From Acidobacteriota bacterium (lineage in GTDB: Bacteria > Acidobacteriota > Terriglobia > Acidiferrales > UBA7541): a DNA stretch of 64,000 bases. This document shows positions 44,298-55,926 of the stretch, in pieces. Within the stretch, counting starts at the first letter, position 1. The number at the start of each line of letters is the position of its first letter. A model generated the notes under the pieces. It was not told the origin of the DNA. It saw only the letters and a program-made list of their open reading frames with translations, and did no database searches. The stretch lies in the NCBI GenBank assembly GCA_013289695.1, contig JABCZK010000018.1:22595-86594 (forward strand), given 5' to 3'. The position numbers and the translations under genes are program-made.

Positions 44298-44987
44298 TCA
44301 CTTATTTCCGTAAACGAGCAGAGCGCCGATTGCGCGAAAGTCGGCGAGTTCCTTGGCATCGCGGAACCAGCGTCCGGTGTACTCTGCGGGATTGGGAGTT
44401 GGGTCGGGTATGAGGCGGTGCGCGACTTCCATGAATCCCGCGTCGCGCAACAATGCTTCCCACTCGGCAGCGGAAAGCAGCTGCGTGGGCACCGCCAATT
44501 TCGCGCCCCACTGGTGGCTGTACGGATTGTCGCGGTAATAATTGATGAGAATCCACGCGGAACCGCCGTCGGCCAGCACGCGGCGAATTTCGCGCAGGCC
44601 CTTGAGGGGATCAGGCCAGTAATACGAGGACTCCACCGAAATCACACGCGTGAAAAAATTCGCTTCCCAGGGAATCTCGTCAACGGCGCCGACAACGAAT
44701 ACGAGATTTTCGTGGCTCACGCTCGCCTCGCGCGCGTGGTGGATCATCTCGTCGGAAATATCCATGCCGACCACGCGCCCTTGCGGGACGCGCTGCGCCA
44801 GAATCCGCGAGAGCCATCCGGCGCCGCAGCCGGCGTCCAGAATATTGTGGTCCGGCTCAATCTGCATCAGGCCGAGCGCGGGCTTGGTGATGGGCCAATG
44901 CTCGTGCTCCATTGTTTCGCCCTTGCCCGCATCGGCCCAGCGATTGAATTCTTCGCGAAGATTTTCGTCTGTTGGGGAGTTCGTCAC
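44298..44987 (-). CDS. Class I SAM-dependent methyltransferase
   Basis: Cytoplasmic methyltransferase of 229 residues. The SAM motif I is ILDAGCGAGWLSR, followed by GRVVGMDISDEMI (motif II Asp) and LVFVVGAVDEIPWEANFF; the DUF-like C-terminus is YRDNPYSHQWG. This is the UbiE/small-molecule type; substrate unknown. It lies upstream of nuoB on the same strand with a 70-bp gap. Confidence 0.88.
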   Translation of the reverse strand: MTNSPTDENLREEFNRWADAGKGETMEHEHWPITKPALGLMQIEPDHNILDAGCGAGWLSRILAQRVPQGRVVGMDISDEMIHHAREASVSHENLVFVVGAVDEIPWEANFFTRVISVESSYYWPDPLKGLREIRRVLADGGSAWILINYYRDNPYSHQWGAKLAVPTQLLSAAEWEALLRDAGFMEVAHRLIPDPTPNPAEYTGRWFRDAKELADFRAIGALLVYGNK

Positions 44988-45009
44988 TCAAGCACTCGGG
45001 GCCGGAAGA

Positions 45010-45282
45010 TTACAGATGTCTGCCGCAGGCCCAGCAGTATTGCGCTCCCGCGGGCTGCAGCGTGCCGCACGCGGCGTGATAGCGCACGGCGGCGCCGGCG
45101 GGCACAAGCACGGTGTGGACACGCGGATCCGACGCACAGGCCCACAGCAGGGCGACAATCCAGCCAATCCCCGTCCAGCCCGCTAGCAAATTGAGCAGGA
45201 AAATGCCCGCGGCATCGCGTTTATTGTGGCCGATGATCGCTGGCAGAAAATACAGCAAAGCCGCAACGAGAAGAAATGTCAT
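45010..45282 (-). CDS. Superinfection-immunity-type membrane protein with zinc-ribbon-like tail
   Basis: Ninety-residue protein. The first 50 residues match the Imm_superinfect pattern: two helices FLLVAALLYFLPAIIGHNKR and FLLNLLAGWTGIGWIVALLWA. The C-terminal segment has two cysteine pairs in HAACGTLQPAGAQYCWACG, a small zinc-ribbon-like knuckle. The family was named from phage T4 Imm, which blocks DNA injection by other phages, but chromosomal copies are widespread and mostly of unknown role. It lies 22 bp upstream of the methyltransferase gene. Confidence 0.8.
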   Translation of the reverse strand: MTFLLVAALLYFLPAIIGHNKRDAAGIFLLNLLAGWTGIGWIVALLWACASDPRVHTVLVPAGAAVRYHAACGTLQPAGAQYCWACGRHL

Positions 45283-45450
45283 GTCCGCACCTCTGATGGG
45301 CCGGATTCAGACGGGACCGGTGACTCGCGCGCTCCGTCCTACAATGAGATACGACTCAACAGCTCGTCCGGTTCCATGGATTTTTCGGTCGCTGCATCGC
45401 GCGGGCAAGCGCAAGTGCCGGCAACCAGCCAGCGCAACCGTCACAGCCAA

Positions 45451-46932
<1,482 letters not shown>

Positions 46933-46991
46933 TTATTACACCGCGTTGGATGCACAGCAACTTGCGCAGGTGGCACTCGAAACCGCTCCCA

Positions 46992-49106
46992 TCAGGGCGC
47001 GGCTGCGGTAGCGGCGACCGCGCCAAGCAGCGCTTCGAGCTTCGCGGGATCGGATACTGGCGGATGGCAGGTGGTTTCGACGCACACCAGCGCTTGCGGC
47101 TTCACGGCATCCAGATGCGGCAGTGTTTCACGCAGTGCAGGCGCGAGCGAGGCTGCGGCGAGTCTTTCCGGCGTGACGCGCAGCACGGCTTTGCCGAAAC
47201 GATAAATTTCGTTCGCGGATTTTTCGAGCGCGGCGGCTTTCAGATCACCTGCTTTGCCCAGCACTACTACCTGCAAAGGATGCCGCGTGTGCAGCAGCGC
47301 CGCCAGCCCGTACGTCGCGGCAAATAATCCATATTGCGGGACGAGCCCGACGAAAGCTTCCAGCGTCTTCTCCGCCCACTCGCGATAAAGCTTTTCGCCG
47401 GTGAAAGCGTACAGGCGGTCGAGCACGATTACCGCGACGGAATTTGCGCCCGGTGTCGGCGAATCCTGCAGTGGCTTGCGACGCACATCCAGGCCGCCCA
47501 TCGGCGCGGCATCTTTCGCGCGATCGAAAAAACCGCCGCCATCGGGATCGCCGTAACGTTCCACGGCCAGGCGCGTCGCGCGCTCGGCGGTATCGAAATA
47601 GCGCCGGTCGAGCGTTGCTTCGTACGCATCGAGCAGTGCCGCAGCCGTGAAAATCTGATCGTCGAGTGAGCCTTCCAGGCGCGGCCCTCCCACGCGATGG
47701 CGGAAACCTTTCGATTCGTCCCACGCCTCGACGAGGATGCGCTCCAGCGTCTTCAGCGCGAACTCGCGGCAATCGTCACGGCCCAGCACGCGCGCCGCTT
47801 CCAGATACGCCGAGACGAACATCGCATTCCAGGCCACATAAATCGTCGTGTCTATGGCCGGTGTGGGATGCCGCTGCAACCGCGCGGCCAGCAGCTTCCC
47901 TTTGGCGCGAGCGAGAAGCAGCGAGACATCGTCGGTCGTCGTTTTAAGTGCCGGGGCAATTTCTTCGCGGCTCGCCGCCACCCACAGAACATTCTTCTCG
48001 GGATTGTGATGCATCTCACCGCGCGGGCCAACGTCGTAACGCATCTCGATCGCCCGAGATTCCTCGGGTGTAAGCACGGCGCGAACTTCCGCGAGCGTCC
48101 AGGTAAAATAATCGCCGTCGTCGTCCAAAGTTTGATCCGCGTCCTGGCTGCCGTAGAAACCACCACGATCGCGATCGGAAAGCACTGCGCCAACCCATTC
48201 GATAATTCCTTCCGCCGTCTCCCGGAACAGCAAATTCCCGGTGACTTGATAGCCGTGCAGAAAATTCTTCAGCAGCTCGGAATTGTCGTACGTCATTTTC
48301 TCGAAGTGTGGTACGCACCAGCGCTCGTCCACTGAATAGCGGTGAAAGCCGCCGGCCAGCTGATCGTAAACGCCGCCTTCGGCCATGCCCGTCAGCGAGC
48401 GCTCGACCACGTGCAGCAATCGCGGATCGCGCGACGACTGATAACGTTCCAGCAGCAGGTCAATCGCCATCGAGTGCGGGAATTTCGGCGCGCTGCCGAA
48501 ACCGCCATGAGCTTCGTCGAACAGATGCAGCGCCGATTCCACGACGGAGTCCACCACGCCCGCATCGAATTCACCGTGCGCGGTGTGAAACACTTCAGCT
48601 TTCGCGACGGCCTCTTCCAGCGCCTTAGCCGAACTATCCACTTCCGCGCGCCGCGTCTTGAATGCTTCGGCAATGCCCACCAGGATGCGTTTGAAGCCGG
48701 GCCGGCCCATCGCGTCTTCCGGCGGAAAATACGTGCCGCCGAAAAATGGTTTGCCGTCGGGCGTCAGGAACGCCGTCAACGGCCAGCCACCCTGCCCGGA
48801 AATCGCGCTGATCGCCGATTGATAGCGCGAGTCCACGTCGGGCCGCTCGTCGCGATCCACTTTCACCGGCACATAGAATTGATTGATCATCGCCGCGATC
48901 TCGGGATTTTCGTAGCTCTCGCGGTCAATCACGTGGCACCAGTGGCACCACACCGCGCCAATATCCAGCAAAATCGGTTTGCCTTCCGCGCGCGCGTGCG
49001 CAAAAGCTTCCTCGCCCCATTCGTGCCAGTCCACCGGCTGGTGCGCGGCGGAACGCAGATAAGGGCTGGCGGAATTCTTCAGGCGGTTTTCAGTTGTGTC
49101 AGTCAC
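46992..49106 (-). CDS. DUF255/YyaL-type protein with thioredoxin-like N-terminus
   Basis: Protein of 704 residues. The N-terminus is a thioredoxin fold with [14 protein letters not shown] (Cys54 and Cys57) and [35 protein letters not shown] is the family's best-conserved block. The rest is an (alpha/alpha) barrel like a cellobiose-epimerase/N-acylglucosamine epimerase. Homologues (YyaL, SPATA20) are widespread and their function is uncertain. Start GTG at 49104-49106. thiC follows 110 bp later on the other side of the stop, same strand order DUF255 after thiC. Confidence 0.9.
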   Translation of the reverse strand: MTDTTENRLKNSASPYLRSAAHQPVDWHEWGEEAFAHARAEGKPILLDIGAVWCHWCHVIDRESYENPEIAAMINQFYVPVKVDRDERPDVDSRYQSAISAISGQGGWPLTAFLTPDGKPFFGGTYFPPEDAMGRPGFKRILVGIAEAFKTRRAEVDSSAKALEEAVAKAEVFHTAHGEFDAGVVDSVVESALHLFDEAHGGFGSAPKFPHSMAIDLLLERYQSSRDPRLLHVVERSLTGMAEGGVYDQLAGGFHRYSVDERWCVPHFEKMTYDNSELLKNFLHGYQVTGNLLFRETAEGIIEWVGAVLSDRDRGGFYGSQDADQTLDDDGDYFTWTLAEVRAVLTPEESRAIEMRYDVGPRGEMHHNPEKNVLWVAASREEIAPALKTTTDDVSLLLARAKGKLLAARLQRHPTPAIDTTIYVAWNAMFVSAYLEAARVLGRDDCREFALKTLERILVEAWDESKGFRHRVGGPRLEGSLDDQIFTAAALLDAYEATLDRRYFDTAERATRLAVERYGDPDGGGFFDRAKDAAPMGGLDVRRKPLQDSPTPGANSVAVIVLDRLYAFTGEKLYREWAEKTLEAFVGLVPQYGLFAATYGLAALLHTRHPLQVVVLGKAGDLKAAALEKSANEIYRFGKAVLRVTPERLAAASLAPALRETLPHLDAVKPQALVCVETTCHPPVSDPAKLEALLGAVAATAAAP

Positions 49107-49511
49107 GGCTCACTCTCTACACTTTCCACCCTACCACACACCCCGCGCTCGTACACCCGTCTCGAACTCAGAATGCCGGGTCATTTTCCGGTCACGCGTG
49201 CAGTCCCCATGGGCCGACGCAACACCGGCCCGAAGTTTATTCGAGGAGTCTGAAGACCTAATGTCTTTCGCGGGCGTTGATTCAAACGGAAACACCACCG
49301 CGCCTAGCGTTCTGATTGAGCCCAGCCGAACAGATCGGTTCTCTACGGGAACTATCGCGGCATCACCTGATTAGAGGGTGTGGCATCGACCGGTTGAGCT
49401 CGCAGCGGACAATTGACTTTCTAGATCGTCATTGGGGCTCTAATCGGCGAACCTGGCAACCAGACCCGAATCTATCGCTGGCCAGCGGTGTGAACGGGGT
49501 TCGGATGTTGA
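49107..49511. other. Gene-free interval of about 400 bp
   Basis: No convincing gene, RNA or repeat seen. A short plus-strand frame beginning MSFAGVDSNGNTT at 49261 has GAGGAG upstream but would encode only 37 residues and has no recognisable features. Confidence 0.4.
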
Positions 49512-49970
49512 TCAGACATGCTTGAGCGGATCCGTCGGTGGCAACTCTTTCGTGGAAACAGGTTCGGCCGAGCTCATGTGTTCGTGAATAATTCGTAGCA
49601 CGCCCTTCTCATCACGCCGGAAGACTTGCGTGACGCGCCCGCTGGGAACCTCCGACTGATAACGCTTGCCACTCGCGCGCGTCCGAGTGATTGACAAATG
49701 GAACGGGTAAGAAGCAATGGCCAGGTCCGCTCCGAGAGGCTGCACGTCAATCGGGCCGAGCTTCGCAGCCACGGACGATGCAGGTCCCAACAGCTCGCGT
49801 TCACGCCGCACCAGCATCAGGCGTGCCGGTTCCATCCGCCGCGCGTCGGCCGCAAAAACGGTTGCCGAGGAAAGATACATCTCCGCGAATTGAGATTTCA
49901 GTTTCCGGGACAGGAAATCCCAGAACTTTTTCACTTCAGCCCGGACATCGTCAGATGAAATGTTACTCAT
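49512..49970 (-). CDS. NTF2-like (DUF4440) protein, tandem paralogue 2
   Basis: Cytoplasmic protein of 152 residues with one NTF2-like domain: MSNISSDDVRAEVKKFWDFL, a long helix, AEMYLSSATVFAADARR, and a late strand pair GRVTQVFRRDEKGVLRIIHE. Start ATG at 49968-49970; an in-frame extension upstream is unlikely coding. It is a diverged copy of the next upstream gene (both start with a xNISSDDV motif and end with RI(I/V)HEH(M/L)S). Ligand or activity unknown. Confidence 0.8.
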   Translation of the reverse strand: MSNISSDDVRAEVKKFWDFLSRKLKSQFAEMYLSSATVFAADARRMEPARLMLVRRERELLGPASSVAAKLGPIDVQPLGADLAIASYPFHLSITRTRASGKRYQSEVPSGRVTQVFRRDEKGVLRIIHEHMSSAEPVSTKELPPTDPLKHV

Positions 49971-50064
49971 AATTGAGCACGGCACGGCATAAGCTTTGGA
50001 ACCATCCAAGTCCTCGCTCACCGCTAGACGCGCGAGACTCTGTTTGCCAGTGCTCGCGGTCCCG

Positions 50065-50502
50065 TCATTCGCCCGCCTTCTCCATAGCGGGAGGCGCCGC
50101 AGCACTCAAATGCTCATGAACGATTCGCAGTGCGCCATCCTCGCCGCGCTGGAAAATCTGTGTTGCTCGTCCGAGGAGCGTGTTGATTTGCACTTTGCTG
50201 CCGTTGGCGAGAATTTTTTGTGTGTTGAAGCTGTACGTGTAGGCGGCAATGGCGACGTCCGGGCCCACGATCTGGACATCGATTGAGCCCACTTCTGCTC
50301 TGGAAGAGTGAGCGGGCCCGGGGATCTGGCGAGATCTCCGCACTGCCATCAATTTCCCTGACTCGCTACGTTTCGCTTTGCCCGTGAAAACGATGGCGGT
50401 AGGCGAGTACATCTCCTCAAGCTTGTCAGTCAGGTTCCCCGACAAGATGGCCCAGAAGCGATGGACTTCCTTGTGAACGTCATCCGATGAAATATTCTTC
50501 AT
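50065..50502 (-). CDS. NTF2-like (DUF4440) protein, tandem paralogue 1
   Basis: Protein of 145 residues. It begins MKNISSDDVHKEVHRFWAIL and has the NTF2-like features EEMYSPTAIVFTGKAKR, VGPDVAIAAYTYSFN and the final GALRIVHEHLS. The start ATG is at 50500-50502. The paralogue follows 94 bp downstream in the same orientation, so the pair probably arose by tandem duplication and may be cotranscribed. Some SnoaL-like pairs form heterodimers. Confidence 0.8.
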   Translation of the reverse strand: MKNISSDDVHKEVHRFWAILSGNLTDKLEEMYSPTAIVFTGKAKRSESGKLMAVRRSRQIPGPAHSSRAEVGSIDVQIVGPDVAIAAYTYSFNTQKILANGSKVQINTLLGRATQIFQRGEDGALRIVHEHLSAAAPPAMEKAGE

Positions 50503-50768
50503 ATTTTGGCTGAAGGATAGCACAGGCTTGCATTCTCTTGGACGATCTCAACGGATCCAGCATGTTTTGGAGAGCGCGCTAGGCGCTGGGCGCCAGGCCA
50601 GATTCACGTGACTCCCGATGAACGCGCTATCGTGTAGAATTTCAAGTTTCCGGTTACGCGACTCAGGAGTTGAGAATTGATTCCTGCTAGGATTGCTTCG
50701 ATAAGCTATGGATGCATGCGCGAATCGGGAGTTATCGTCGTTGCTAAAATAGCTACCGGGAAAACCTG

Positions 50769-51755
50769 ATGGCTCAAGCAGAAAAGAAAAATAGCTTCAT
50801 CCGTGGATGGATTTTGTGCATATGCACATTCGGCGTCGTTTGTCTTCTTGTGGCAAGTGTTGCGCCCACCGAGGGCCAAGCCACAGAGCAAAACTTCGTC
50901 AAATACCGTCCGTCTTCGACAGTTCGGGTAGTCCCTAAGTTAGTATATGCAAGATATAACGCGCGAAAACTCTTTCTCGACCTGTATTTACCTATGCCCC
51001 TTGGGCGAAATCGTCCGGGTGCTATTGTGGTGCGAGGCGGGGGATGGTTGGTGGGAGACCGCAAACGTTTCGCTCACGTAGCGTCAGCCCTGGCCCAACG
51101 GGGAGTCGCGGCGGCCTGCATCGAATACCGAACCGCCAATGAGGCAGCGTTCCCCGCAGCGATTCAGGATGTCAAAGCCGCAGTTCGTTGGATGCGTGCT
51201 AATGCAGCGCAGTACGGGATAGACCCCTCTGTGGTCGGGACGATAGGTGGTTCATCTGGGGCGTATATGGCATTGCTTGCGGGTCTCACTCAAGGGGTCC
51301 CAGAGTTTGAGGGAAATGGCGGTAATGCCGGCACGTCGAGCGAAATTCAAGGCGTGGTTGCAATGGCTGTGCCCGCTGATTTACTTACCCTCACTGCTGG
51401 CAATAAATTGACGGTTGGAGAGTTCTTGCACGCCACTCCGGAACAGGATAACGAGAAATGGCAATGGGCGTCACCCCTGAATCACATTAGGTCTGATGGC
51501 CCTCCTGTACTCTTATTACATGGAGCTGTTGACGATTCAGTTTCCCCGAGCCAATCGATTGCCTTCGCACAGGGATATCGCGATGTTGGCGCGAGCGCCG
51601 AAGTCCACATTTTGGACGACGCTCCTCATGCGTTTTGGAACTACTATCCTTGGTTCAACGATGCTATGGAACGTGCTGCAAACTTTTTCTTAAACCTGCA
51701 AAAGGACAGAAGTAGTAGTCTCAATCTGGTAAACGTTATCGGACATGTGGAGTAG
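50769..51755 (+). CDS. Exported alpha/beta hydrolase (BD-FAE-like esterase), RGGGW variant
   Basis: Protein of 328 residues with a signal anchor (WILCICTFGVVCLLVASVA). The fold is an alpha/beta hydrolase of the hormone-sensitive-lipase/feruloyl-esterase kind: nucleophile Ser in TIGGSSGAYMALLAG, acid in LHGAVDDSV and His in LDDAPHAFWNY. The oxyanion motif normally reading HGGGW is RGGGW here, an unusual change. The last five residues (IGHVE) and the stop lie inside a palindromic repeat. The gene is AT-richer than those before 49 kb. It is divergent from the NTF2-like pair. Confidence 0.85.
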   Translation: MAQAEKKNSFIRGWILCICTFGVVCLLVASVAPTEGQATEQNFVKYRPSSTVRVVPKLVYARYNARKLFLDLYLPMPLGRNRPGAIVVRGGGWLVGDRKRFAHVASALAQRGVAAACIEYRTANEAAFPAAIQDVKAAVRWMRANAAQYGIDPSVVGTIGGSSGAYMALLAGLTQGVPEFEGNGGNAGTSSEIQGVVAMAVPADLLTLTAGNKLTVGEFLHATPEQDNEKWQWASPLNHIRSDGPPVLLLHGAVDDSVSPSQSIAFAQGYRDVGASAEVHILDDAPHAFWNYYPWFNDAMERAANFFLNLQKDRSSSLNLVNVIGHVE

Positions 51756-51778
51756 TAGGACGGGACTTGTCCGGTTAC
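51735..51778. repeat. Imperfect palindromic repeat, copy 1
   Basis: Arms GTTATCGGACA (51735-51745) and TGTCCGGTTAC (51768-51778), 9 of 11 positions complementary, with a loop containing AGTAGTAGGAC. The stop codon of the esterase lies inside. Copies 2 and 3 are at 55.7 and 58.6 kb. Confidence 0.65.
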
Positions 51779-51825
51779 TTATCAGTTAGCCAAGCTTGCC
51801 AAACCGTCGTTAACAATTCCGATGG

Positions 51826-54681
51826 TTATTTCAGGTTCGCGTACTCTGACTTCGCGGCGATGAGTATTGGAATATCAGGGTCGGCGTCTTTCCAAAGCGT
51901 GAGGAAATCCTGATAAGCCGCGCGGGCTTTGGCAGTTTCGCCCTGCATGGCATAGGCTCGGCCGATTTGGAGATGCGCGAGAACACCGATGGGCTCGTTA
52001 ACCGCAACTCCACGATGCTCGAGGATTTTCTGGAACTCGGCGGCGGCTTCGCTGCCGTGATGCGCGGCTAAATACGCTTCGCCGCGAACGTACACGGGGC
52101 ACAGAGCCGAGTTGACAACACCTCCCAATTCGTAGGGACCGGCGGCCTGGAGGGCCTCAATGGCTTTCAATGGGTCGTTTCGGGTCAAAGCAAGTTGCGC
52201 GTGCAGGGTGGGTAGGTAGTTGAACTGGACGACAGTATCCTCTGGAAAACGCTTATCCATGTCGTCGGTCAGTGACTGCGCGCGTGAAACATCACCAGCG
52301 AAGGCCAGCCCGAGCGCCGCTCCATTCTGCACATCCCGACCGTTCGAGAGACCCAGCGCCGCCGTCGCTCGCTGGCGGACTTCGGCTGGATTGCCGAACA
52401 GGGCTTCTCTCAGAGCCGCATTGGCTTGGTACTCCGCCGCCACTTCTTTCTCCTCCGCCCGCTGAGCTGAGTCGACCGCACGGCGAGCTAACTCCCGAGC
52501 CATCCCGAGTTTCCCAGCACACGCAGCCGTGTCGGCTTCGCTGTTTATCAGCACGTCTTCCACTCCTGGCTTGCCCGTCGTCCACGCTACCTGCCGTGCC
52601 ATCCCCGCCGCATCATTTTGCAAGAAGGCGAGTTGGTATAGAAGGAAATGTAGATCAGGTGAATCAAGCCCTTTGGACTGCGCCGTTTCGACCGTGGCCC
52701 GAGCCTCTTCCAGACGACTCAGACTAATAAACGCGGAGACAAGGATCGAATGACTCAGACCGCCGGTCGGGTTGAGGCGGATGGACTCGCGGGCTTCTGC
52801 AAGAGCTCTCTCATATTGCCCGAGCACACCAGAGATGGTGTATAAAGGGGGCAGCGGCTGCCAATCTCGGGGATAGGTATCCACCCAAAGCTGCAAGACT
52901 TGGCGTGCCTTCTCCAAGTCTCCGGTTGCATTCTCGTAGTAGTGAGACTCGATGTAGAACTTCTCCCTTTCGCTCACTCGGTCGCGCAATTCGTACGCCT
53001 TTCTCGTATTCCCGGCACCCAAAGTAATCTCGCCGAGATTCGAATAGCAGGTTCCGAGCCTGGCATAGGCCATGCCGAAATTTGGGTCGAGACGGACGGC
53101 TCGCTGGAAGAGTGGCACGGCAGCGGCCCAGGAGCTTCCTGCAGAGGCCTTCCGCCCCAAGCTATACGCCTGAAGGGCCTCAAGCGAGGACGTCGTCGCT
53201 TGCTCAAGAGGCGTGTCGAACTTTTGGACCGTGTTAAGCGATTCGCCGAGCTTGTTGCGGATTTCCGAAGCCGACTTTCCCAGGGCATCGAGCACATGGT
53301 TCTTGTCGTTCGCCTGAGCCTCCGTGCTTGCCAGCGATTCCCCGCTTACGCAGTCCACTGCCTTGAGGGTCAGAAGGTATTGAGTGCCAATCTGCGTTAT
53401 TGACCCATCGAGGACAGCGGAGCTCCCCATCCGCTGGCAGAGTTCCCGAGCGATGTCCGGTGTGAGCTTCGCATCTGGCTTCTGGTCCATCATCTGCAGC
53501 GTCTGCCGGATTTGCTGATCTGAAACGAGGGTCAGAAAGGGTGACTGTTCTAGCTGTATCGAAAGCCCCTGCCGCAGCGTCCCATCGAACACCGCGTCCC
53601 CGGTCGTGTTCGTGAAATCTCCGAGCACGATGGTGTCTTTGTCAGTCAGCGCGTGCGCTTTGCGCGAGAAAAACAGCCATCCGCTTGCGGCCAGTCCGGC
53701 GACAACAATTATTGCGCCAGCAGCCGTGCCCCACCGAAACGGGGTGAATGTTGCGGCGGCCTTTGACTCGATTTGTCCTATCGCTACGGCTGAACGGCTC
53801 GTATCCGAATCGCGTTTCATGCGCTGCAAGTCCGCGCAGATATCAGCGGCAGTCTGATAGCGTAGCTTGCGGTCCTTTTCGAGCGCCTTGTTGACAAGTT
53901 CTTCAAGCTTTGGGGGCAGGTCGGGATTTAGTCGGACTGGCGCAACTGGTGTGCGATTCAGAATCGCTTCCGCAATCACGCCCGACGTCTCGCCGCGGAA
54001 GGGTAAAACCCCGGTCACCATCTCGTAAAGCACGACACCAAAGGAAAACAAATCGGTGCGTGCATCGAGCTCTTCGCCCCGCACTTGCTCTGGCGACATG
54101 TACGTGACGGTGCCGATCGCCGTGCCCAGTCGAGTGAGCTGTTCTGACTCGCTGACGGTGGGCATCGCAGAAACGTTCGCAGCACCGCCCGAGGGTACGA
54201 GCTTCGCGAGCCCAAAATCGAGGATCTTGGCGTGACCGCGCTCAGTGACAAAAATGTTGGCAGGCTTGATATCGCGGTGGACAATTCCTTTGGCGTGCGC
54301 GCCATCCAGTGCGTTCGCAATCTCGATCCCCAACTCAAGCACTTGCTCGTGCGACAGCGGCTTTCCGGAAATGTGGTGCTTCAGCGTTTCGCCGTCGAGA
54401 AACTCCATGGAAATGAAAGGCTGGCCGTGGTGTTCGCCGGTTTCGTAGACGGTGCAAATATTGGGATGATTCAGGGCCGAAGCAGCCTGCGCTTCACGCT
54501 CGAAGCGGCTCAGAGCTTGTGAGTCTGGCGCGAACCCGTCAGGAAGGAACTTCAAGGCAACGAAGCGGCGGAGCTTGATGTCCTCAGCTTTATACACAAC
54601 GCCCATCCCTCCACCACCGAGCTTTTCCACAATTCGATAGTGGGAGATGGTCTGGCCGATCAGAGAGTCAGCGCTTAGCAT
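51826..54681 (-). CDS. Transmembrane serine/threonine kinase with TPR sensor region (kinase 2)
   Basis: Paralogue of kinase 1, 951 residues. The kinase domain has [45 protein letters not shown] and [11 protein letters not shown]. The extracellular-linker part is shorter than in kinase 1, with one helix ([17 protein letters not shown]). It is followed by the FlgO/TolB-N-like block [20 protein letters not shown] and a TPR array ending in SEYANLK. Start: ATG at 54679-54681, ten bases after the -10; a GTG at 54690 would fall upstream of the expected transcript start. No partner gene is adjacent. Confidence 0.95.
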   Translation of the reverse strand: MLSADSLIGQTISHYRIVEKLGGGGMGVVYKAEDIKLRRFVALKFLPDGFAPDSQALSRFEREAQAASALNHPNICTVYETGEHHGQPFISMEFLDGETLKHHISGKPLSHEQVLELGIEIANALDGAHAKGIVHRDIKPANIFVTERGHAKILDFGLAKLVPSGGAANVSAMPTVSESEQLTRLGTAIGTVTYMSPEQVRGEELDARTDLFSFGVVLYEMVTGVLPFRGETSGVIAEAILNRTPVAPVRLNPDLPPKLEELVNKALEKDRKLRYQTAADICADLQRMKRDSDTSRSAVAIGQIESKAAATFTPFRWGTAAGAIIVVAGLAASGWLFFSRKAHALTDKDTIVLGDFTNTTGDAVFDGTLRQGLSIQLEQSPFLTLVSDQQIRQTLQMMDQKPDAKLTPDIARELCQRMGSSAVLDGSITQIGTQYLLTLKAVDCVSGESLASTEAQANDKNHVLDALGKSASEIRNKLGESLNTVQKFDTPLEQATTSSLEALQAYSLGRKASAGSSWAAAVPLFQRAVRLDPNFGMAYARLGTCYSNLGEITLGAGNTRKAYELRDRVSEREKFYIESHYYENATGDLEKARQVLQLWVDTYPRDWQPLPPLYTISGVLGQYERALAEARESIRLNPTGGLSHSILVSAFISLSRLEEARATVETAQSKGLDSPDLHFLLYQLAFLQNDAAGMARQVAWTTGKPGVEDVLINSEADTAACAGKLGMARELARRAVDSAQRAEEKEVAAEYQANAALREALFGNPAEVRQRATAALGLSNGRDVQNGAALGLAFAGDVSRAQSLTDDMDKRFPEDTVVQFNYLPTLHAQLALTRNDPLKAIEALQAAGPYELGGVVNSALCPVYVRGEAYLAAHHGSEAAAEFQKILEHRGVAVNEPIGVLAHLQIGRAYAMQGETAKARAAYQDFLTLWKDADPDIPILIAAKSEYANLK

Positions 54682-54690
54682 GAGCAGCAC

Positions 54691-54719
54691 ATGTTAGGTT
54701 GGGGCAAGAGGCAAGTCAA
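54691..54719 (-). promoter_or_regulatory. Kinase 2 promoter (near-leaderless)
   Basis: TTGACT (54714-54719), 17-bp spacer beginning TGCC and ending CC, TAACAT (54691-54696); the ATG follows nine bases later. The arrangement matches the kinase 1 promoter. Confidence 0.7.
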
Positions 54720-54797
54720 CGAAGCCAAATCTAACCCAAGTCCCGATTAACCCTTACCGGAGGAGTGAATTCGAGTTAAAGCACTTTCCCCTTCAAG

Positions 54798-55652
54798 CTA
54801 AGACGACGCTGCGGCTGAACTAGCGTCAATAGGCAGATTTCCTCGGATTTTAAGTTCCACGCTGCCGAACATAGGTCCGTCGAGGTCGAACTCGATTTTG
54901 TTCGATGTCCGCAATTCTACGCCGACGGTCGAACTGGGTTTTTCCGGCCACGAAACGTCCGCCACCTCACTTCCATTTAGTTTCACTCGCGCCGTCCAGA
55001 CAGGCTGGAATAGACCTGACGGAGTACTCAATTCGAGTTTATACGGCGCTTGAAACTCGGTATCGAGTTCAAAATCCATTTCTCGCGGCCAGTCTTTGCC
55101 GGTGTGCGGAGTCGCGTAAAAGACGATTGTTCTGACATCCTGGTCGAAGTCCGCGAGTTCGCGCCTTGGCGTAAATCCGCTGCGCGATAGTTCGTCCATC
55201 CAGTCTGGGTTTAGCGCAACCGCAGCAACAACGTCCGTAAGGGACGGCTTCTTTCCAATGGCATTGGCGATTCTCTGACTTAGCCATAGGAGCCGGAGAA
55301 CATCGTCGCTGTAACTAAGGAAGAAACTGAAACCCGATTCGCCGGACTCGGACGCCAATTTTTCAATCATGGCCTTTGGCAAAAGTCCGTCTCGACCAAA
55401 GCGATGTATCGGAAAGTTTTCGCTGACGACCGCCCTGAGGTCTCCGCCAAAATGACGACTGATTTCCTCCCGGTCTTGGAGGTAGAGGCCACATAAAACA
55501 TCGACGATTCCAGCTTGTTCCTTTGCGTTCTCGGCGCACGCTAAGGATGTTCGCCGCAGGGATTCTGCCAGTTCGAGCGACAATACATCGCTGAAAAACG
55601 TTATACGGTGCTGAGCGTAACTGCGCTGGAAGTCATTGAGGTGCATTTTCAA
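54798..55652 (-). CDS. Stand-alone Clp-N-like protein with beta-rich C-terminus
   Basis: Cytoplasmic protein of 284 residues that I do not match to a named family. Residues about 20-75 (LSLELAESLRRTSLACAENA, then QAGIVDVLCGLYLQDREEI) and 112-165 (YSDDVLRLLWLSQRIANAIG, then PSLTDVVAAVALNPDWMDEL) read like the two Clp N-terminal repeats that bind substrates or adaptors in ClpA/ClpC. No AAA ATPase follows. The last 110 residues look like a beta-sandwich (YKLELSTPSGLFQPVWTARV, then GVELRTSNKIEFDLDGPMF). It could be an adaptor or sensor. It lies in the accessory stretch between kinase 2 and a MutS-family gene. Confidence 0.65.
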   Translation of the reverse strand: MKMHLNDFQRSYAQHRITFFSDVLSLELAESLRRTSLACAENAKEQAGIVDVLCGLYLQDREEISRHFGGDLRAVVSENFPIHRFGRDGLLPKAMIEKLASESGESGFSFFLSYSDDVLRLLWLSQRIANAIGKKPSLTDVVAAVALNPDWMDELSRSGFTPRRELADFDQDVRTIVFYATPHTGKDWPREMDFELDTEFQAPYKLELSTPSGLFQPVWTARVKLNGSEVADVSWPEKPSSTVGVELRTSNKIEFDLDGPMFGSVELKIRGNLPIDASSAAASS

Positions 55653-55723
55653 GCTCCAGAACTCCTGCGGTGAAAACGCAAGCTAGCACACTTTGATCAA
55701 GAAGCTAAGTCTGATAAATGCAT

Positions 55724-55766
55724 TTACCGTACATGTGAAGTTCTAGTACGGCAGATGTCCGGTTAC
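55724..55766. repeat. Imperfect palindromic repeat, copy 2
   Basis: Arms TTACCGTACAT (55724-55734) and ATGTCCGGTTAC (55755-55766), loop containing AGTTCTAGTAC. It is upstream of the MutS-family gene in a 274-bp gap that holds no other feature I can see. Confidence 0.6.
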
Positions 55767-55926
55767 ACATTACTCGGAAGTGCTACTTCACGTATCTCCG
55801 CTAACACGACCAGGAGTTAGCCAATAAATCAGTAGGTTCTCGCGATCATCCAAGCCAGTGCCTATGGCGGCTTTACCCAAAATGTCTGGGGCGCGATCAA
55901 GGTTGAGTCAATGGTAGTCTTATCCC

